A stretch of DNA of 64,000 nt from Maribacter sp. ACAM166 (GTDB lineage: Bacteria; Bacteroidota; Bacteroidia; Flavobacteriales; Flavobacteriaceae). The position numbers were made by a program, and so were the translations under genes. The notes under the pieces are model-generated. The model made no database searches. It worked only from the letters and a program-made list of their open reading frames with translations, and was not told the DNA's origin. Below are positions 17,000 to 25,783 of this stretch, piece after piece. The stretch covers positions 1 through 64,000 of the forward strand of contig NZ_VAUW01000014.1 in NCBI RefSeq assembly GCF_005771495.1, given 5' to 3'. The first letter of the stretch is position 1. Every line of letters begins with the position of its first letter.

Positions 17000-18391
17000 T
17001 TACGATTTGGGAATAATATTTTGGTTTACCCTGAAAAAGTTGGTTGGGTCATACTGATGTTTTATACTTGCCAATCGCGTATAATTTTGTTTGTAGCTTG
17101 CTTGAACCCGTTCTTGACCTTCATCCATTAAAAAATTAGAATACGCACCGCCTGCAGAATATGGATGTAAGGCTTCATAATAGTCTTTACACCACTTCGT
17201 GATTTTAGCTGCATTTTTCGGGTCTGGGTCAACGCCAATATACACACCACAATAATCTGCATCACGGTAGGCCCAAGGGGTATCTGTAGCTCCTACCCTA
17301 CTTGCCGCACCAGAAATTGGGTATAAATGCATCTGCGACAACGGCGTTGGTATTTGAGATCCATACTTTAAATGTTGAGTGGTAATTTCTGGGGTTAATG
17401 TATTGAAAAAATCAGCACGCCAGTACCACTGTAAACCAGTAGGTAATAGACCGTCGAACATGGTCTGAATTGTAGGATAAGGTATTTCTCCAACATGGGA
17501 AAACATGGGTTTCATGGCCAAAATTGGTGCAAAGGCTTTCTCTGCTTTATCCATATCACCTACATAACACCAAACAATGCCACAGAACTTTTTGTTGTGT
17601 AAATGTGCTGGAAATGGTGATTCTGGAATAATCATTGTAGCGATAAATCCATTGATATCTTCAGAAGCTGTACGTATAAAACCATCAAACCATTCCATAA
17701 TTTCTTCAACTTGTTCAATAGGCCATAATGTTGGACCGCCATACACGGTTTTTAAGGAATGTGCTTGAAAAATAAATTCGGTAACCACCCCAAAATTTCC
17801 ACCACCACCACGAATGGCCCAAAACAAATCTGAATGTTCATTTTCATTAACGGTAACAATAGCGCCATCTGCCAACACCATTTCGGCTCCCAAGAGATTA
17901 TCAATGGTGAGTCCGTATTTACGAGCTAAATACCCAACGCCACCACCAAGGGTAAGTCCGCCAACACCCGTAGTCGATACCATACCTGAAGGTATTGCTA
18001 GTCCGAATTCATGAGTAGCCTTATCAACATCCGCCCAAATACAACCACCACCAACTTTCACGGTATTAGTTTTAGCATCGACTGCTATCGAATTAACCCC
18101 AGATAAATCTATGACCAATCCGCCATCGCACAATCCTAATCCGCCTCCATTATGGCCTCCACCTCTAATAGAAACCAGTAGATTATTATTCCGACCAAAA
18201 TCTATGGAGGTTTTTACATCTTCAATATTTGTACACATAGCAAACGCGCCTGGGTGTTTATCAATCATGGCATTATAGACCTTTCTGGTTTCATTATATA
18301 CAGCATCATTAGGTGTAATTATTTTACCTTTTAATTGATTTCGCAAACGTTCTATTAATTCTGGAGTGATGGATTGATTTTCGGTTTTCAT
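17000..18391 (-). CDS. FAD-binding oxidoreductase, berberine-bridge-enzyme type
   Basis: A 463-residue flavoprotein with an N-terminal FAD_binding_4 domain (about 40-210) and a C-terminal BBE domain ending YDPTNFFRVNQNI. His80 in IRGGGHNGGG is the expected 8-alpha covalent FAD site. The second covalent residue of true BBE enzymes, Cys in the GxCPTVGVGG-type motif, is replaced here (PSGMVSTTGVGG), so FAD should be attached by a single bond. Bacterial homologues oxidise sugars or secondary metabolites. It has no signal peptide. It follows a methyltransferase and an AraC gene on the same strand. Confidence 0.9.
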   Translation of the reverse strand: MKTENQSITPELIERLRNQLKGKIITPNDAVYNETRKVYNAMIDKHPGAFAMCTNIEDVKTSIDFGRNNNLLVSIRGGGHNGGGLGLCDGGLVIDLSGVNSIAVDAKTNTVKVGGGCIWADVDKATHEFGLAIPSGMVSTTGVGGLTLGGGVGYLARKYGLTIDNLLGAEMVLADGAIVTVNENEHSDLFWAIRGGGGNFGVVTEFIFQAHSLKTVYGGPTLWPIEQVEEIMEWFDGFIRTASEDINGFIATMIIPESPFPAHLHNKKFCGIVWCYVGDMDKAEKAFAPILAMKPMFSHVGEIPYPTIQTMFDGLLPTGLQWYWRADFFNTLTPEITTQHLKYGSQIPTPLSQMHLYPISGAASRVGATDTPWAYRDADYCGVYIGVDPDPKNAAKITKWCKDYYEALHPYSAGGAYSNFLMDEGQERVQASYKQNYTRLASIKHQYDPTNFFRVNQNIIPKS

Positions 18392-18514
18392 GATTGTATT
18401 TATATTTATATCAAGTGGATTTTAAATTGATAAATTGCAGACAATGATTCTGTATGACGGTTAAAAGCAATGATATTAAATAGTCATATTTTCATACTTA
18501 AATATGCTTCTTGA

Positions 18515-19255
18515 TTATTCTTTAGATAGTTTTGTAAATGGAATAAGCATAGGTACCTTTTTTTGATAGTCTGTATATGTCTTGCCTAATGCCTTTTCAA
18601 GGTCCTTTTCTTCTAAGAACTTTACGGCAACTAGAATATAAGTTGAGGTAACTATGGCGAATACTAAATGCCCTAAAGTCATGGTTGGTGTTGCCCAAAA
18701 AGCGATTAAAAAGCCTAACATAATTGGATGCCGTACCAAGCCATAGAAAAGGTTAGTCTGAAATGATGGAAATCGTGTTACCTTGTTTTTAAGGTTATCG
18801 ACAATTTGGGTAAGACCGAAGAGTTCAAAATGACTAATCATAAAAGTAGATAATAGTACAATTGTCCATCCTATAAAATAGAGAACTTGTATGCTGATTT
18901 CCATTACGCTATTTTCAACAGTCCAAATTGTATCGGTCATTGGTTGCCATTTCCAAAATATAAGTAACAGGGCGAGGCTGGTTAATAGAATATAGGTGCT
19001 TCTTTCTGCCGGTTTACCTATAATTTTTATCCACCAATTTTTAAAGGTTGGCCTTGCCATAACACTATGCTGAACGGCGAATAAGCTTAACAAACCTATA
19101 TTAGTGAGCAATGAGGTCATCATATCAATTTCTGCTCCTGAATCTATTCCTTTGGGTACCCAAATAGTATTTACAAAACCAATAGCATATACGAATGAAA
19201 CCAGAAAAATAATATAGGCTAGGATTCCATAAATGAGAATAATAATTTTTTTCAT
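18515..19255 (-). CDS. MddA-like methanethiol S-methyltransferase (NnrU/ICMT-type membrane protein)
   Basis: A 246-residue membrane protein with about six transmembrane helices. The sequence FAVQHSVMARPTFKNWW (about 59-75), ERSTYILLTSLALLL and the ICMT-like C-terminal YGLVRHPIMLGF followed by EEKDL match the methanethiol S-methyltransferase (MddA) subgroup. MddA uses S-adenosylmethionine to convert methanethiol to dimethyl sulfide. The assignment rests on motif resemblance; NnrU-type relatives of unknown role are the alternative. It lies between the AraC-fusion regulator and the BBE flavoenzyme, all on the minus strand. Confidence 0.78.
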   Translation of the reverse strand: MKKIIILIYGILAYIIFLVSFVYAIGFVNTIWVPKGIDSGAEIDMMTSLLTNIGLLSLFAVQHSVMARPTFKNWWIKIIGKPAERSTYILLTSLALLLIFWKWQPMTDTIWTVENSVMEISIQVLYFIGWTIVLLSTFMISHFELFGLTQIVDNLKNKVTRFPSFQTNLFYGLVRHPIMLGFLIAFWATPTMTLGHLVFAIVTSTYILVAVKFLEEKDLEKALGKTYTDYQKKVPMLIPFTKLSKE

Positions 19256-19375
19256 GATGTTAATAGTTTAGGTTATATATTCCAAAACTAACCATGATTT
19301 TTTATAGCAAACTCCACATTTCAACCAAACACTAACACTTTTCGTTCAGAGCATAATGTCCTTTATCTTAGATTC

Positions 19376-20446
19376 TTATGTATGCTTAGCTAAGGAAGAA
19401 GGAGAAAAACCATATTTTTTTTGAAAACATTTTGTAAAATAGGCAGCACTATTGAACCCTGTTTCAAAAGCTATTTCAGAGATATTTATTTCCTTTTTGA
19501 GCAATAACTTAAATGCTTTATCTAATCGATATTTTTGAATTAGATTATTGGTTGAGGTCTGTAATAGTCCTTTTGTTTTACGGTATAATTGAGAGGTACT
19601 CAATCCTAAATGTGAGCAAAAATCATCTACACCTAAATCAGGATTTTGCCATTCATTTTCAAGATAATTCATCAAATCATTTAAAAACTGCTCTTCTTGA
19701 AATGGTAGTGTTATAAATTCCTCAGTATTTAATTTATGGTTTCGGTTTTCACTTTCATAGAGTTCTTTTACCTCTGTAGTAATAATAATTTGCTGCTGAT
19801 GCATTATAGTTAAACGCATAGCAGTTTTAATAGTTTCTTCGAAAAAGCCATGTTGTTTCGTAACAGGCACGCCTGCACTAATACCTATTCGTATTTGTTT
19901 AGCATCAATTTTTGAAGCTGAAAATAATTTTTTTAAAACTAAAGTGGCATCTAAGGCTTTGGTAGTCGAAGTAAATGAAATTAATAGATGGTTGTTATGG
20001 CTATCAATTAGACGGCCATCAAAGTTTTCAATGGTGGTTTTGATTTGCGTTAAATGTGCATCCGTAGGTAAAATAGTCTGTCCATCCTCAATAAATTTAA
20101 GTACTGCTAAGACGCGAAAAGCCGGATTATTGATAATGTTCAACTCTTTTTTCTGGGATTTCGCAGGATCCTCTATTCGACCTAAAAAAGATTCTACAAT
20201 ACTGGTATCAACTTCAATAATGCTATTGGGTACTTCGCCATGTGCCTTGGCATGCATTTCTATAATAGCCTCTTTATTAGGAGCTTCAACCAGACAAAAA
20301 GCTGTATTACGATTCTCATCGAACCAATAACTAAGGCCTTTACAGCAAAATTTATGTTGAATTAAAAGATCTTCGTTATGAAGAGCGGCCACATCTTCAG
20401 CGGTAACTCCTTCCGACACATCGTGGCGATCCATGTATATAGGCAT
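19376..20446 (-). CDS. DUF4242 / degenerate nucleotide-cyclase / AraC three-part regulator
   Basis: A 356-residue protein with an unusual architecture. Residues 1-85 match the DUF4242 (SCO4226-like, nickel-binding) family: MPIYMDRHDV, then YWFDENRNTAFCLVEAP and AHGEV. Residues about 110-232 resemble a class III adenylate/guanylate cyclase domain (DGRLIDSHNNHLLISF, RIGISAGVPV, ETIKTAMRLTIMHQQQIIIT), but the metal-binding aspartates are not evident, so it is probably a sensor only. Residues 255-356 are a complete AraC DNA-binding domain (two helix-turn-helix motifs, ending FGFSPSSLAKH). It probably regulates the downstream methyltransferase and flavoenzyme (inference). Confidence 0.85.
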   Translation of the reverse strand: MPIYMDRHDVSEGVTAEDVAALHNEDLLIQHKFCCKGLSYWFDENRNTAFCLVEAPNKEAIIEMHAKAHGEVPNSIIEVDTSIVESFLGRIEDPAKSQKKELNIINNPAFRVLAVLKFIEDGQTILPTDAHLTQIKTTIENFDGRLIDSHNNHLLISFTSTTKALDATLVLKKLFSASKIDAKQIRIGISAGVPVTKQHGFFEETIKTAMRLTIMHQQQIIITTEVKELYESENRNHKLNTEEFITLPFQEEQFLNDLMNYLENEWQNPDLGVDDFCSHLGLSTSQLYRKTKGLLQTSTNNLIQKYRLDKAFKLLLKKEINISEIAFETGFNSAAYFTKCFQKKYGFSPSSLAKHT

Positions 20447-20598
20447 GTGGTATAATTTACAAGGTTATTGCTTGTATAAACCGGGGAAGAATGTTCGTAA
20501 GCTTGTTAAAAGTATGAATTTTTTATTTAAGACGTAGTGTATGTGTACTGACTGAAAACAAGTTAGGAGTAATTGGAAGTTTGCTGATACTTTAGCAA

Positions 20599-21273
20599 TT
20601 AACCTTCTTTCAATAAAGCATTCGCATCGGTAATTAATTGTGCGATTGAAGCTCTGTTTAGCCCATTATAAATACCACGAATATGTTTGTTCTTGTCTAT
20701 GAGTAGAAAGTTCTCAGTATGCAAAAAATCGTTGATGTCTTTAGAAATTCCTAAATCATTCTCTACAAAATATTGGTTTCTACCTAGGTTATAGATTTCA
20801 GTTTTATCACCTGTAACCAAATGCCATTTAGAATCGATAATACCATTTTTATCAGCGTATGTTTTAAGCACAGAAACAGAATCTATAGAAGGTGTTACTG
20901 AATGTGACAATATGGAAACTTCAGGATTATCTAAAAATTCTTCTTGTACCTTGGTCATATTATTCGTCATCTTTAGACAGATACCTGGGCAACTAGTAAA
21001 GAAGAAATCTGTAATATAAATTTTATTTTCAAATGATTTTTGGGTCAAAGTATCGCCCAACTGGTCTACAAGTTTAAAATCGGGAATCTTATGAAACTCT
21101 TTTTCTTCTTTAGTATTCGGCGTTAACCAATTAGGGGTAAAAGATTCGTCATTATAATACGGAAGGTATTCTACCCTACTGGTCTCAGTAACTTGTATAT
21201 TATTTTTCTTTACCGTTTTTTCACAACTGGCAAAAGCTACTAAAATGAGTATTAAAACTACGGATTTATTCAT
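20599..21273 (-). CDS. SCO1/SenC-family lipoprotein
   Basis: A 224-residue lipoprotein with lipobox AFASC (Cys17) and a thioredoxin-fold SCO domain. The copper-binding cysteines are Cys95 and Cys99 in TSCPGIC, and the distal histidine is His185 in LHTENFLLID. SCO proteins deliver copper to the CuA centre of cytochrome oxidase or act as thiol reductants. The gene overlaps the end of the MORN-repeat gene by eight bases and is the last of a three-gene unit (YHYH, MORN, SCO), so it may serve an exported copper protein rather than an oxidase (inference). Confidence 0.92.
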   Translation of the reverse strand: MNKSVVLILILVAFASCEKTVKKNNIQVTETSRVEYLPYYNDESFTPNWLTPNTKEEKEFHKIPDFKLVDQLGDTLTQKSFENKIYITDFFFTSCPGICLKMTNNMTKVQEEFLDNPEVSILSHSVTPSIDSVSVLKTYADKNGIIDSKWHLVTGDKTEIYNLGRNQYFVENDLGISKDINDFLHTENFLLIDKNKHIRGIYNGLNRASIAQLITDANALLKEG

Positions 21274-21877
21274 CTCTAACTACTTTTTCGTTTTCTAATT
21301 GATAACACGAATTCGCTCTTCGTAAACCGAAAATACGTCCGTTTTTAGCTTCATAATTAACATATAACGTTCCATTTTCTAACCATGCTTTTTGAAGACC
21401 TTCTTCCTTGCCGCTTACTAATTGGCGTTGTTTTGCCAGTTGACCGTCTGAGTACCATTTTTTTTCTACACCATTCATGTTTCCATTGGTATAGTTGGCT
21501 TCTTGAGCTAATTCGCCATTTTCCCACCAGCTTTTATAACTACCTTCTAAACGGTTATTTTTATAATGATATTCAACGCGTAATACTCCGGCTTTAGACC
21601 ATTTTTCGGCTACTCCTTCTCTTTTTCCTTTAAAAAAACCCACCTTTTCTGCTAAGGTTCCATTCTCATGTAAGGTTAAAGCATAACCATCATAAGGTGA
21701 GTTTTTGTAATACCAAGTTCCTTCTAGTTGGTTTAATGTCAACTCTTCTTTAAATTTAGTTTCTTGACTAATTTCTATAATTTTTTCGATTGCCATTTTT
21801 GGTTCAGATGTGTTTTTACAACCAACTTGAAATAAGAACACAATCAGAATTATATGAAAGAGAAGATTTTTTTTCAT
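21266..21877 (-). CDS. MORN-repeat (YwqK-like) lipoprotein
   Basis: A 203-residue lipoprotein with lipobox FQVGC (Cys20). From about residue 50 it consists of repeated units of the MORN_2 type: YDGYALTLHENGTLAEKVGF, GVAEKWSKAGVLRVEYHY, GSYKSWWENGELAQEANY, GVEKKWYSDGQLAKQRQL and GLQKAWLENGTLYVNYE. These beta-hairpin repeats bind lipids or proteins. The 'YwqK antitoxin' label used for such proteins does not apply here, as there is no toxin neighbour. It overlaps the SCO gene and lies three bases after the YHYH gene. Confidence 0.88.
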   Translation of the reverse strand: MKKNLLFHIILIVFLFQVGCKNTSEPKMAIEKIIEISQETKFKEELTLNQLEGTWYYKNSPYDGYALTLHENGTLAEKVGFFKGKREGVAEKWSKAGVLRVEYHYKNNRLEGSYKSWWENGELAQEANYTNGNMNGVEKKWYSDGQLAKQRQLVSGKEEGLQKAWLENGTLYVNYEAKNGRIFGLRRANSCYQLENEKVVRDE

Positions 21878-21880
21878 CTT

Positions 21881-22663
21881 TTAATATCCTTGGTAAGGTC
21901 CTGCAAAAGCAAGAAAAGAACCTGTTGTTGAGTAAATCTCATTAATGATTTGGTAATGGTATTCTTCTGCACCATCGGTATATTGAGTAGCAGATGTATG
22001 CCCACCAGAAGCATCTAAATCTGTTGGATAAGCTCCTGTAGTATTACATTTTCTTCCATAAAGAAAAACGCCATCCAACAAAATACCAACCAATTTTTCA
22101 TCATCATCAGTAAATGCTTTTGGCTCTAAATGATAGTGATATACTCCAGGACCTATATGAGCGCCTGTCCAATCTAAACTAGCAGCTGCTTGATCTAGAG
22201 CTCCACCACCTTCTTGATCATTAAATATTGAAGAACCACTTACAGCTATACCAATTGTATTAAAGTCTGTTGATGTGGTATTACCAGTAAGATTTGGTGT
22301 TGCATCTACTCGTATCGTAGTTGCGTTGTTATTACTCGACATAATACTTGGTGTAACATCTACATCGGGCTCTTTTCGATAAAGATCATTTCCCTCACCC
22401 CAATATACAGTTTCGTGATTTGGTAAACCTGTCGTTTCAATAACTACCTCATATCCATCTAAATAGATAGTTACCGCATCTGTATTAAAGGCTGCGTAGG
22501 CAGCATGTAGTTCAGTTACTATCGTTTCATCTGAATCATCATTCATATCTTCTTCAAGGGTTGCATCACTTATACTATCACTGCTACATGCAATAAAGGT
22601 TATAAACAATAGCCCTAAAATAAGGGTGAATGATGCAATTCTATGTACTATTTTATTTTTCAT
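21881..22663 (-). CDS. YHYH-domain lipoprotein
   Basis: A lipoprotein of 260 residues when started at the ATG at 22663 (an in-frame ATG six codons upstream gives no better signal peptide). Lipobox FIACS, then an acidic linker (EEDMNDDSDE), then a YHYH domain with the motif GVYHYHLEP about two thirds along and the usual LVGILLDGVFLYGR. The domain is widespread in marine bacteria and is thought to bind metal through its histidines, but its function is unknown. First gene of the YHYH-MORN-SCO unit. Confidence 0.9.
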   Translation of the reverse strand: MKNKIVHRIASFTLILGLLFITFIACSSDSISDATLEEDMNDDSDETIVTELHAAYAAFNTDAVTIYLDGYEVVIETTGLPNHETVYWGEGNDLYRKEPDVDVTPSIMSSNNNATTIRVDATPNLTGNTTSTDFNTIGIAVSGSSIFNDQEGGGALDQAAASLDWTGAHIGPGVYHYHLEPKAFTDDDEKLVGILLDGVFLYGRKCNTTGAYPTDLDASGGHTSATQYTDGAEEYHYQIINEIYSTTGSFLAFAGPYQGY

Positions 22664-22947
22664 ACTATGATATTTAAGCATTTGTTTATCTGCTATTTGA
22701 CTACAAGAATAGTAACTAAATCCACATCAGAATTTACTATTAAGTGAATGGAGCTTGCTTTTCAGTGAATGACCAATTTGAAATGGTAAATAAATTTGTG
22801 ACTTTGAATTTTGGGAGGTTTTATAGGTATTATACCATCATTGCAGCATTTATTTTTAGGTAAATATTTAGATGAGTATTTATTCGATATGTTTTTTAGG
22901 TGATAAATCGTATTTGTCTGGAATAGTTTGGATTTAAATATTGGATT

Positions 22948-23700
22948 TTATGGTTGGCTCAATTCTTTATTCAGTTTAATAGTAATAGTTTTGGTTTTTT
23001 GCCTTAAATTCTTTGCAATGGTCAATTGTTCTTTAGTATGCAGTAATCTAGCAATAACACTATTTTGATATTCTCTACTATCCAATAAATCTGAATAATT
23101 TGATTGCTTACCAAAATTTTTAACTCTCCTGTAGTTGTAACTATTCTGTGGAAGAATATCTATTAAGGAAATATGTTTTTCAATTATTGGTTTTAAACGA
23201 GATGTTATGATGTTTTCAATCTTTGCTTGTTCATTATCAAAACTATCTAGTTCATTAGGGTATGCTGCAATTAGTTGCTTTAGTGAATCACTTTGAATAA
23301 ACTCAAATTTGTTGGTGACATTAATCGAATTAATTGCTTCGTTTCGCACTGTAGTTTTTCTATAGTCAATGCTAACAATTAATTCTTTGGCCTCATGTGT
23401 TAATTCATTTGGCTGTACCCCTAAATAGTTGAGTGTATTTTGAAGTTTTTGAATGCTATTGGAATAACCAATTATCGCACTATCCAAAACAATTAAATTG
23501 GTATCTAATTCTTGACTTAAACTCTTATATATTTTTAACTCTACAATCCTATTTTTTTTAATATCATTTAAAGTATTGATTTTCCACGCAATTAATATCC
23601 CGACAACAATCAATAGAATTTCACCAAGTGCATAAATGAAATAGCTTTTAAACTTATTTAAAGACACTAATTTTGTTCTAATTTTTCTGAATAACATCAT
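22948..23700 (-). CDS. DUF6090-family membrane-anchored protein
   Basis: A 250-residue protein with the typical DUF6090 start: a basic amphipathic lead (FRKIRTKLVSLNKFKSYF), one transmembrane helix (YALGEILLIVVGILIAWKIN, about 24-43) and a long alpha-helical, probably coiled-coil, periplasmic part. Function unknown. Paralogues are numerous in Flavobacteriaceae genomes and usually lie alone or in tandem. Here it sits between the CotH gene and the YHYH unit, all on the minus strand, but a strong terminator separates it from CotH. Confidence 0.85.
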   Translation of the reverse strand: MMLFRKIRTKLVSLNKFKSYFIYALGEILLIVVGILIAWKINTLNDIKKNRIVELKIYKSLSQELDTNLIVLDSAIIGYSNSIQKLQNTLNYLGVQPNELTHEAKELIVSIDYRKTTVRNEAINSINVTNKFEFIQSDSLKQLIAAYPNELDSFDNEQAKIENIITSRLKPIIEKHISLIDILPQNSYNYRRVKNFGKQSNYSDLLDSREYQNSVIARLLHTKEQLTIAKNLRQKTKTITIKLNKELSQP

Positions 23701-23742
23701 TACAGTTTCCCTTGTTTTTATCGATTTTAAAATTTCGTGTTG

Positions 23743-23779
23743 AAAAATAAAGCTTCATGATTTTACTCATGAAGCTTTA
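23743..23779 (-). terminator. Rho-independent terminator of the CotH gene
   Basis: TAAAGCTTCATGA (23748-23760) pairs perfectly with TCATGAAGCTTTA (23767-23779) around a six-base loop; on the minus strand it is followed by TTTTT. Confidence 0.88.
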
Positions 23780-23802
23780 CAAACTAAACACAACACAATG
23801 TA

Positions 23803-25263
23803 TTAATTCAAATAATTATTTACTGCTGATGCCCTACTGGTAACATGAACGTTCAGTTCGTTTACAGCGTTTTGAAAATCAGCACTAGAATTTAAAAATG
23901 TATGACCTTCAATTTCAGAAGTTGCATACGGTTCAATCAATGCTGCGTAGTTTGCATATAATGCTTGCATTGTAGCTTCATTAAATGCACCATCTACAAC
24001 TTCTTGAACGTATGTATCATATTTAGCCCTGTATTGCTCATCTGCATATAAATATGAGATTAATGGCCATTGGGCAGCAGTTACATCAGAAAAGTCAAGT
24101 TCTGGAGAACCACCCCTTTTACCCTCTTGAAGGGCTTCATTATTATCCCAAGGTATCCAGGTCAATTTGCCAGTGTCTAGATTGTTGTACAAGTAGTAGT
24201 TATGAGACATTCTACCATATGTATCCCAATTTTGAATAACTGTATTGGTTGCCAAATATTTCAAAAATCCATCCGTATCAAAAACAGCATCTAAATTTGT
24301 TCTCCAGCTAGCAACATCTGTACTTCTGCTACCATCGTTTAGCGTATTTAATAATGCTTCTATGTCTGAAAAATCGGCATCATCCTCATTAGTTTTCTTA
24401 ACGTATTCATCTTCATCATAAGTTCCGGCTGCAAAAGTTGCTGCATCACCATCTGGTTTGTATAAATTTCCATCGTTGTCTGAAAATTGCTCGTCTATAA
24501 CAGTATCATCAACTTCTTCGACTAAGGTGTACACTCCAAAATAAACAGGTCCGTCGCCATGGTCAACATACACTGTGTAAAAAGCAGTGTGAGAAGCCGC
24601 AAGACCGACGTTGCGAAAAATATCAGTTGCTACCTTTTCTCGCAGCATCGATTTATCATCAAAATTATTTTTAAGACTTAATTTTTTAAATCCATAAAAA
24701 CGTTGGTTGTCTATTTGAGGATAATCATCTTCAAACTCGTCAAAATCAAGTTTAAATGATAGTTTTAAATTACCTGCTTGCCAAGCTGACTGAAGACTAG
24801 AATTGCCTTTAAAACGAACCCCTACCCTATACCACTCTTTACCTTCATAAAAGACTTCGGCGGGTACAAAAATAGGATCTTCTTCAGTGGTGGTTGCAAC
24901 AGGGCCTCCACCGCCTGGGCCACCTTGACTAGAAGTCCCAAAAGATCCGTATAGGTTGGTCATATCTTCTAACATACTAGCCCAACGTGTTTCGGTAATC
25001 ACAATATCTAATCGTTTTACCGCATTATCTTCAAATACCTGCTCGAAATCTGGGTCTGCATCTTTACTATGTGATTCAACAGTCCAATCCATTGCTTCGA
25101 AATCTGTATCATCAACAACAGTTGTAACTTCTTCCTCTATTATTTCTTGTTCAACATCCTTTACAACTTCATCTTCACTACAAGCCATGAAAATGGTAAT
25201 GAACATGAAAAACATCATTGTTTTTAAGGTTGAAGCTGAGGCAATTCTGTTTTTAAATTTCAT
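23803..25263 (-). CDS. CotH-kinase-family lipoprotein
   Basis: A 486-residue lipoprotein (lipobox FMACS, Cys28) with an acidic linker and a CotH domain at about 75-450. Core motifs are KKLSLKNNFDD with SMLREKVATDIFRNVG, YFGVYTLVEEVD, and NWDTYGRMSHNYYLYN followed by IPWDNNEAL, which carries the catalytic-site Asp/Asn set of this atypical kinase fold. Spore-coat CotH phosphorylates surface proteins in Bacillus; in Bacteroidota the exported homologues have no known substrate. It follows an EF-hand gene on the same strand, and a LytS/LytT pair is divergent next to them. Confidence 0.92.
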   Translation of the reverse strand: MKFKNRIASASTLKTMMFFMFITIFMACSEDEVVKDVEQEIIEEEVTTVVDDTDFEAMDWTVESHSKDADPDFEQVFEDNAVKRLDIVITETRWASMLEDMTNLYGSFGTSSQGGPGGGGPVATTTEEDPIFVPAEVFYEGKEWYRVGVRFKGNSSLQSAWQAGNLKLSFKLDFDEFEDDYPQIDNQRFYGFKKLSLKNNFDDKSMLREKVATDIFRNVGLAASHTAFYTVYVDHGDGPVYFGVYTLVEEVDDTVIDEQFSDNDGNLYKPDGDAATFAAGTYDEDEYVKKTNEDDADFSDIEALLNTLNDGSRSTDVASWRTNLDAVFDTDGFLKYLATNTVIQNWDTYGRMSHNYYLYNNLDTGKLTWIPWDNNEALQEGKRGGSPELDFSDVTAAQWPLISYLYADEQYRAKYDTYVQEVVDGAFNEATMQALYANYAALIEPYATSEIEGHTFLNSSADFQNAVNELNVHVTSRASAVNNYLN

Positions 25264-25310
25264 CTATTTTTGAATTATGATTTATGATTTATGAATGAAC
25301 TGATCTAGTA

Positions 25311-25592
25311 TTAATTTTTTGGTCTCCCTTTTGGCTTAGGTGCATTTTCCAACTCTTTTTTTGAAATAAAACCGTTTTTATCGGTGTCTATCTTAGCGAA
25401 ATCATTTTTTAGTGGTCCTTTTACTTCGTTTTTAGAAAGTTTACCATCCTCGTTTTTATCCATCTGCTTTAAAAGTTCAGTGAATGAAGGCGGTTCTTTT
25501 CTGTCACTTTTAGACTGAGCGTTCATACTTACTGTTCCCAGCAAGGCTATCAATCCAATTAAAATTCCTTTTTTTAGTGTAGTACGTTTCAT
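25311..25592 (-). CDS. Secreted EF-hand calcium-binding protein
   Basis: A 93-residue exported protein with a cleavable signal peptide (GLIALLGTVSMNAQ) and two canonical EF-hand loops: DKNEDGKLSKNE (about 45-56) and DTDKNGFISKKE (about 68-79). The rest is basic and proline-rich. It should bind two calcium ions in the periplasm or at the surface. It lies 47 bases upstream of the CotH gene, likely in the same operon, so it could sense calcium for, or be phosphorylated by, the CotH kinase (inference). Confidence 0.9.
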   Translation of the reverse strand: MKRTTLKKGILIGLIALLGTVSMNAQSKSDRKEPPSFTELLKQMDKNEDGKLSKNEVKGPLKNDFAKIDTDKNGFISKKELENAPKPKGRPKN

Positions 25593-25783
25593 CTATTTAT
25601 TATTTTAAATTCAATATTATACTGACAAAGATGTACATATGTTCAATGCAGAATGGGAGTTTTAAGAGTATGCGGACTAGTATTAAGTGAACATTGCTTA
25701 TTGGCTGGTGAACACCTATTTCACCATTGGTAAGAGCAATATTTTTAAGGTTGGATTGATTTTTAATTCCTTTAATTTGTAGT

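Noticed and set aside
23846-23855. TGAACGTTCA as a third TetR operator
   Set aside because: It lies inside the CotH coding region, lacks the AA/TT flanks and has no promoter nearby.
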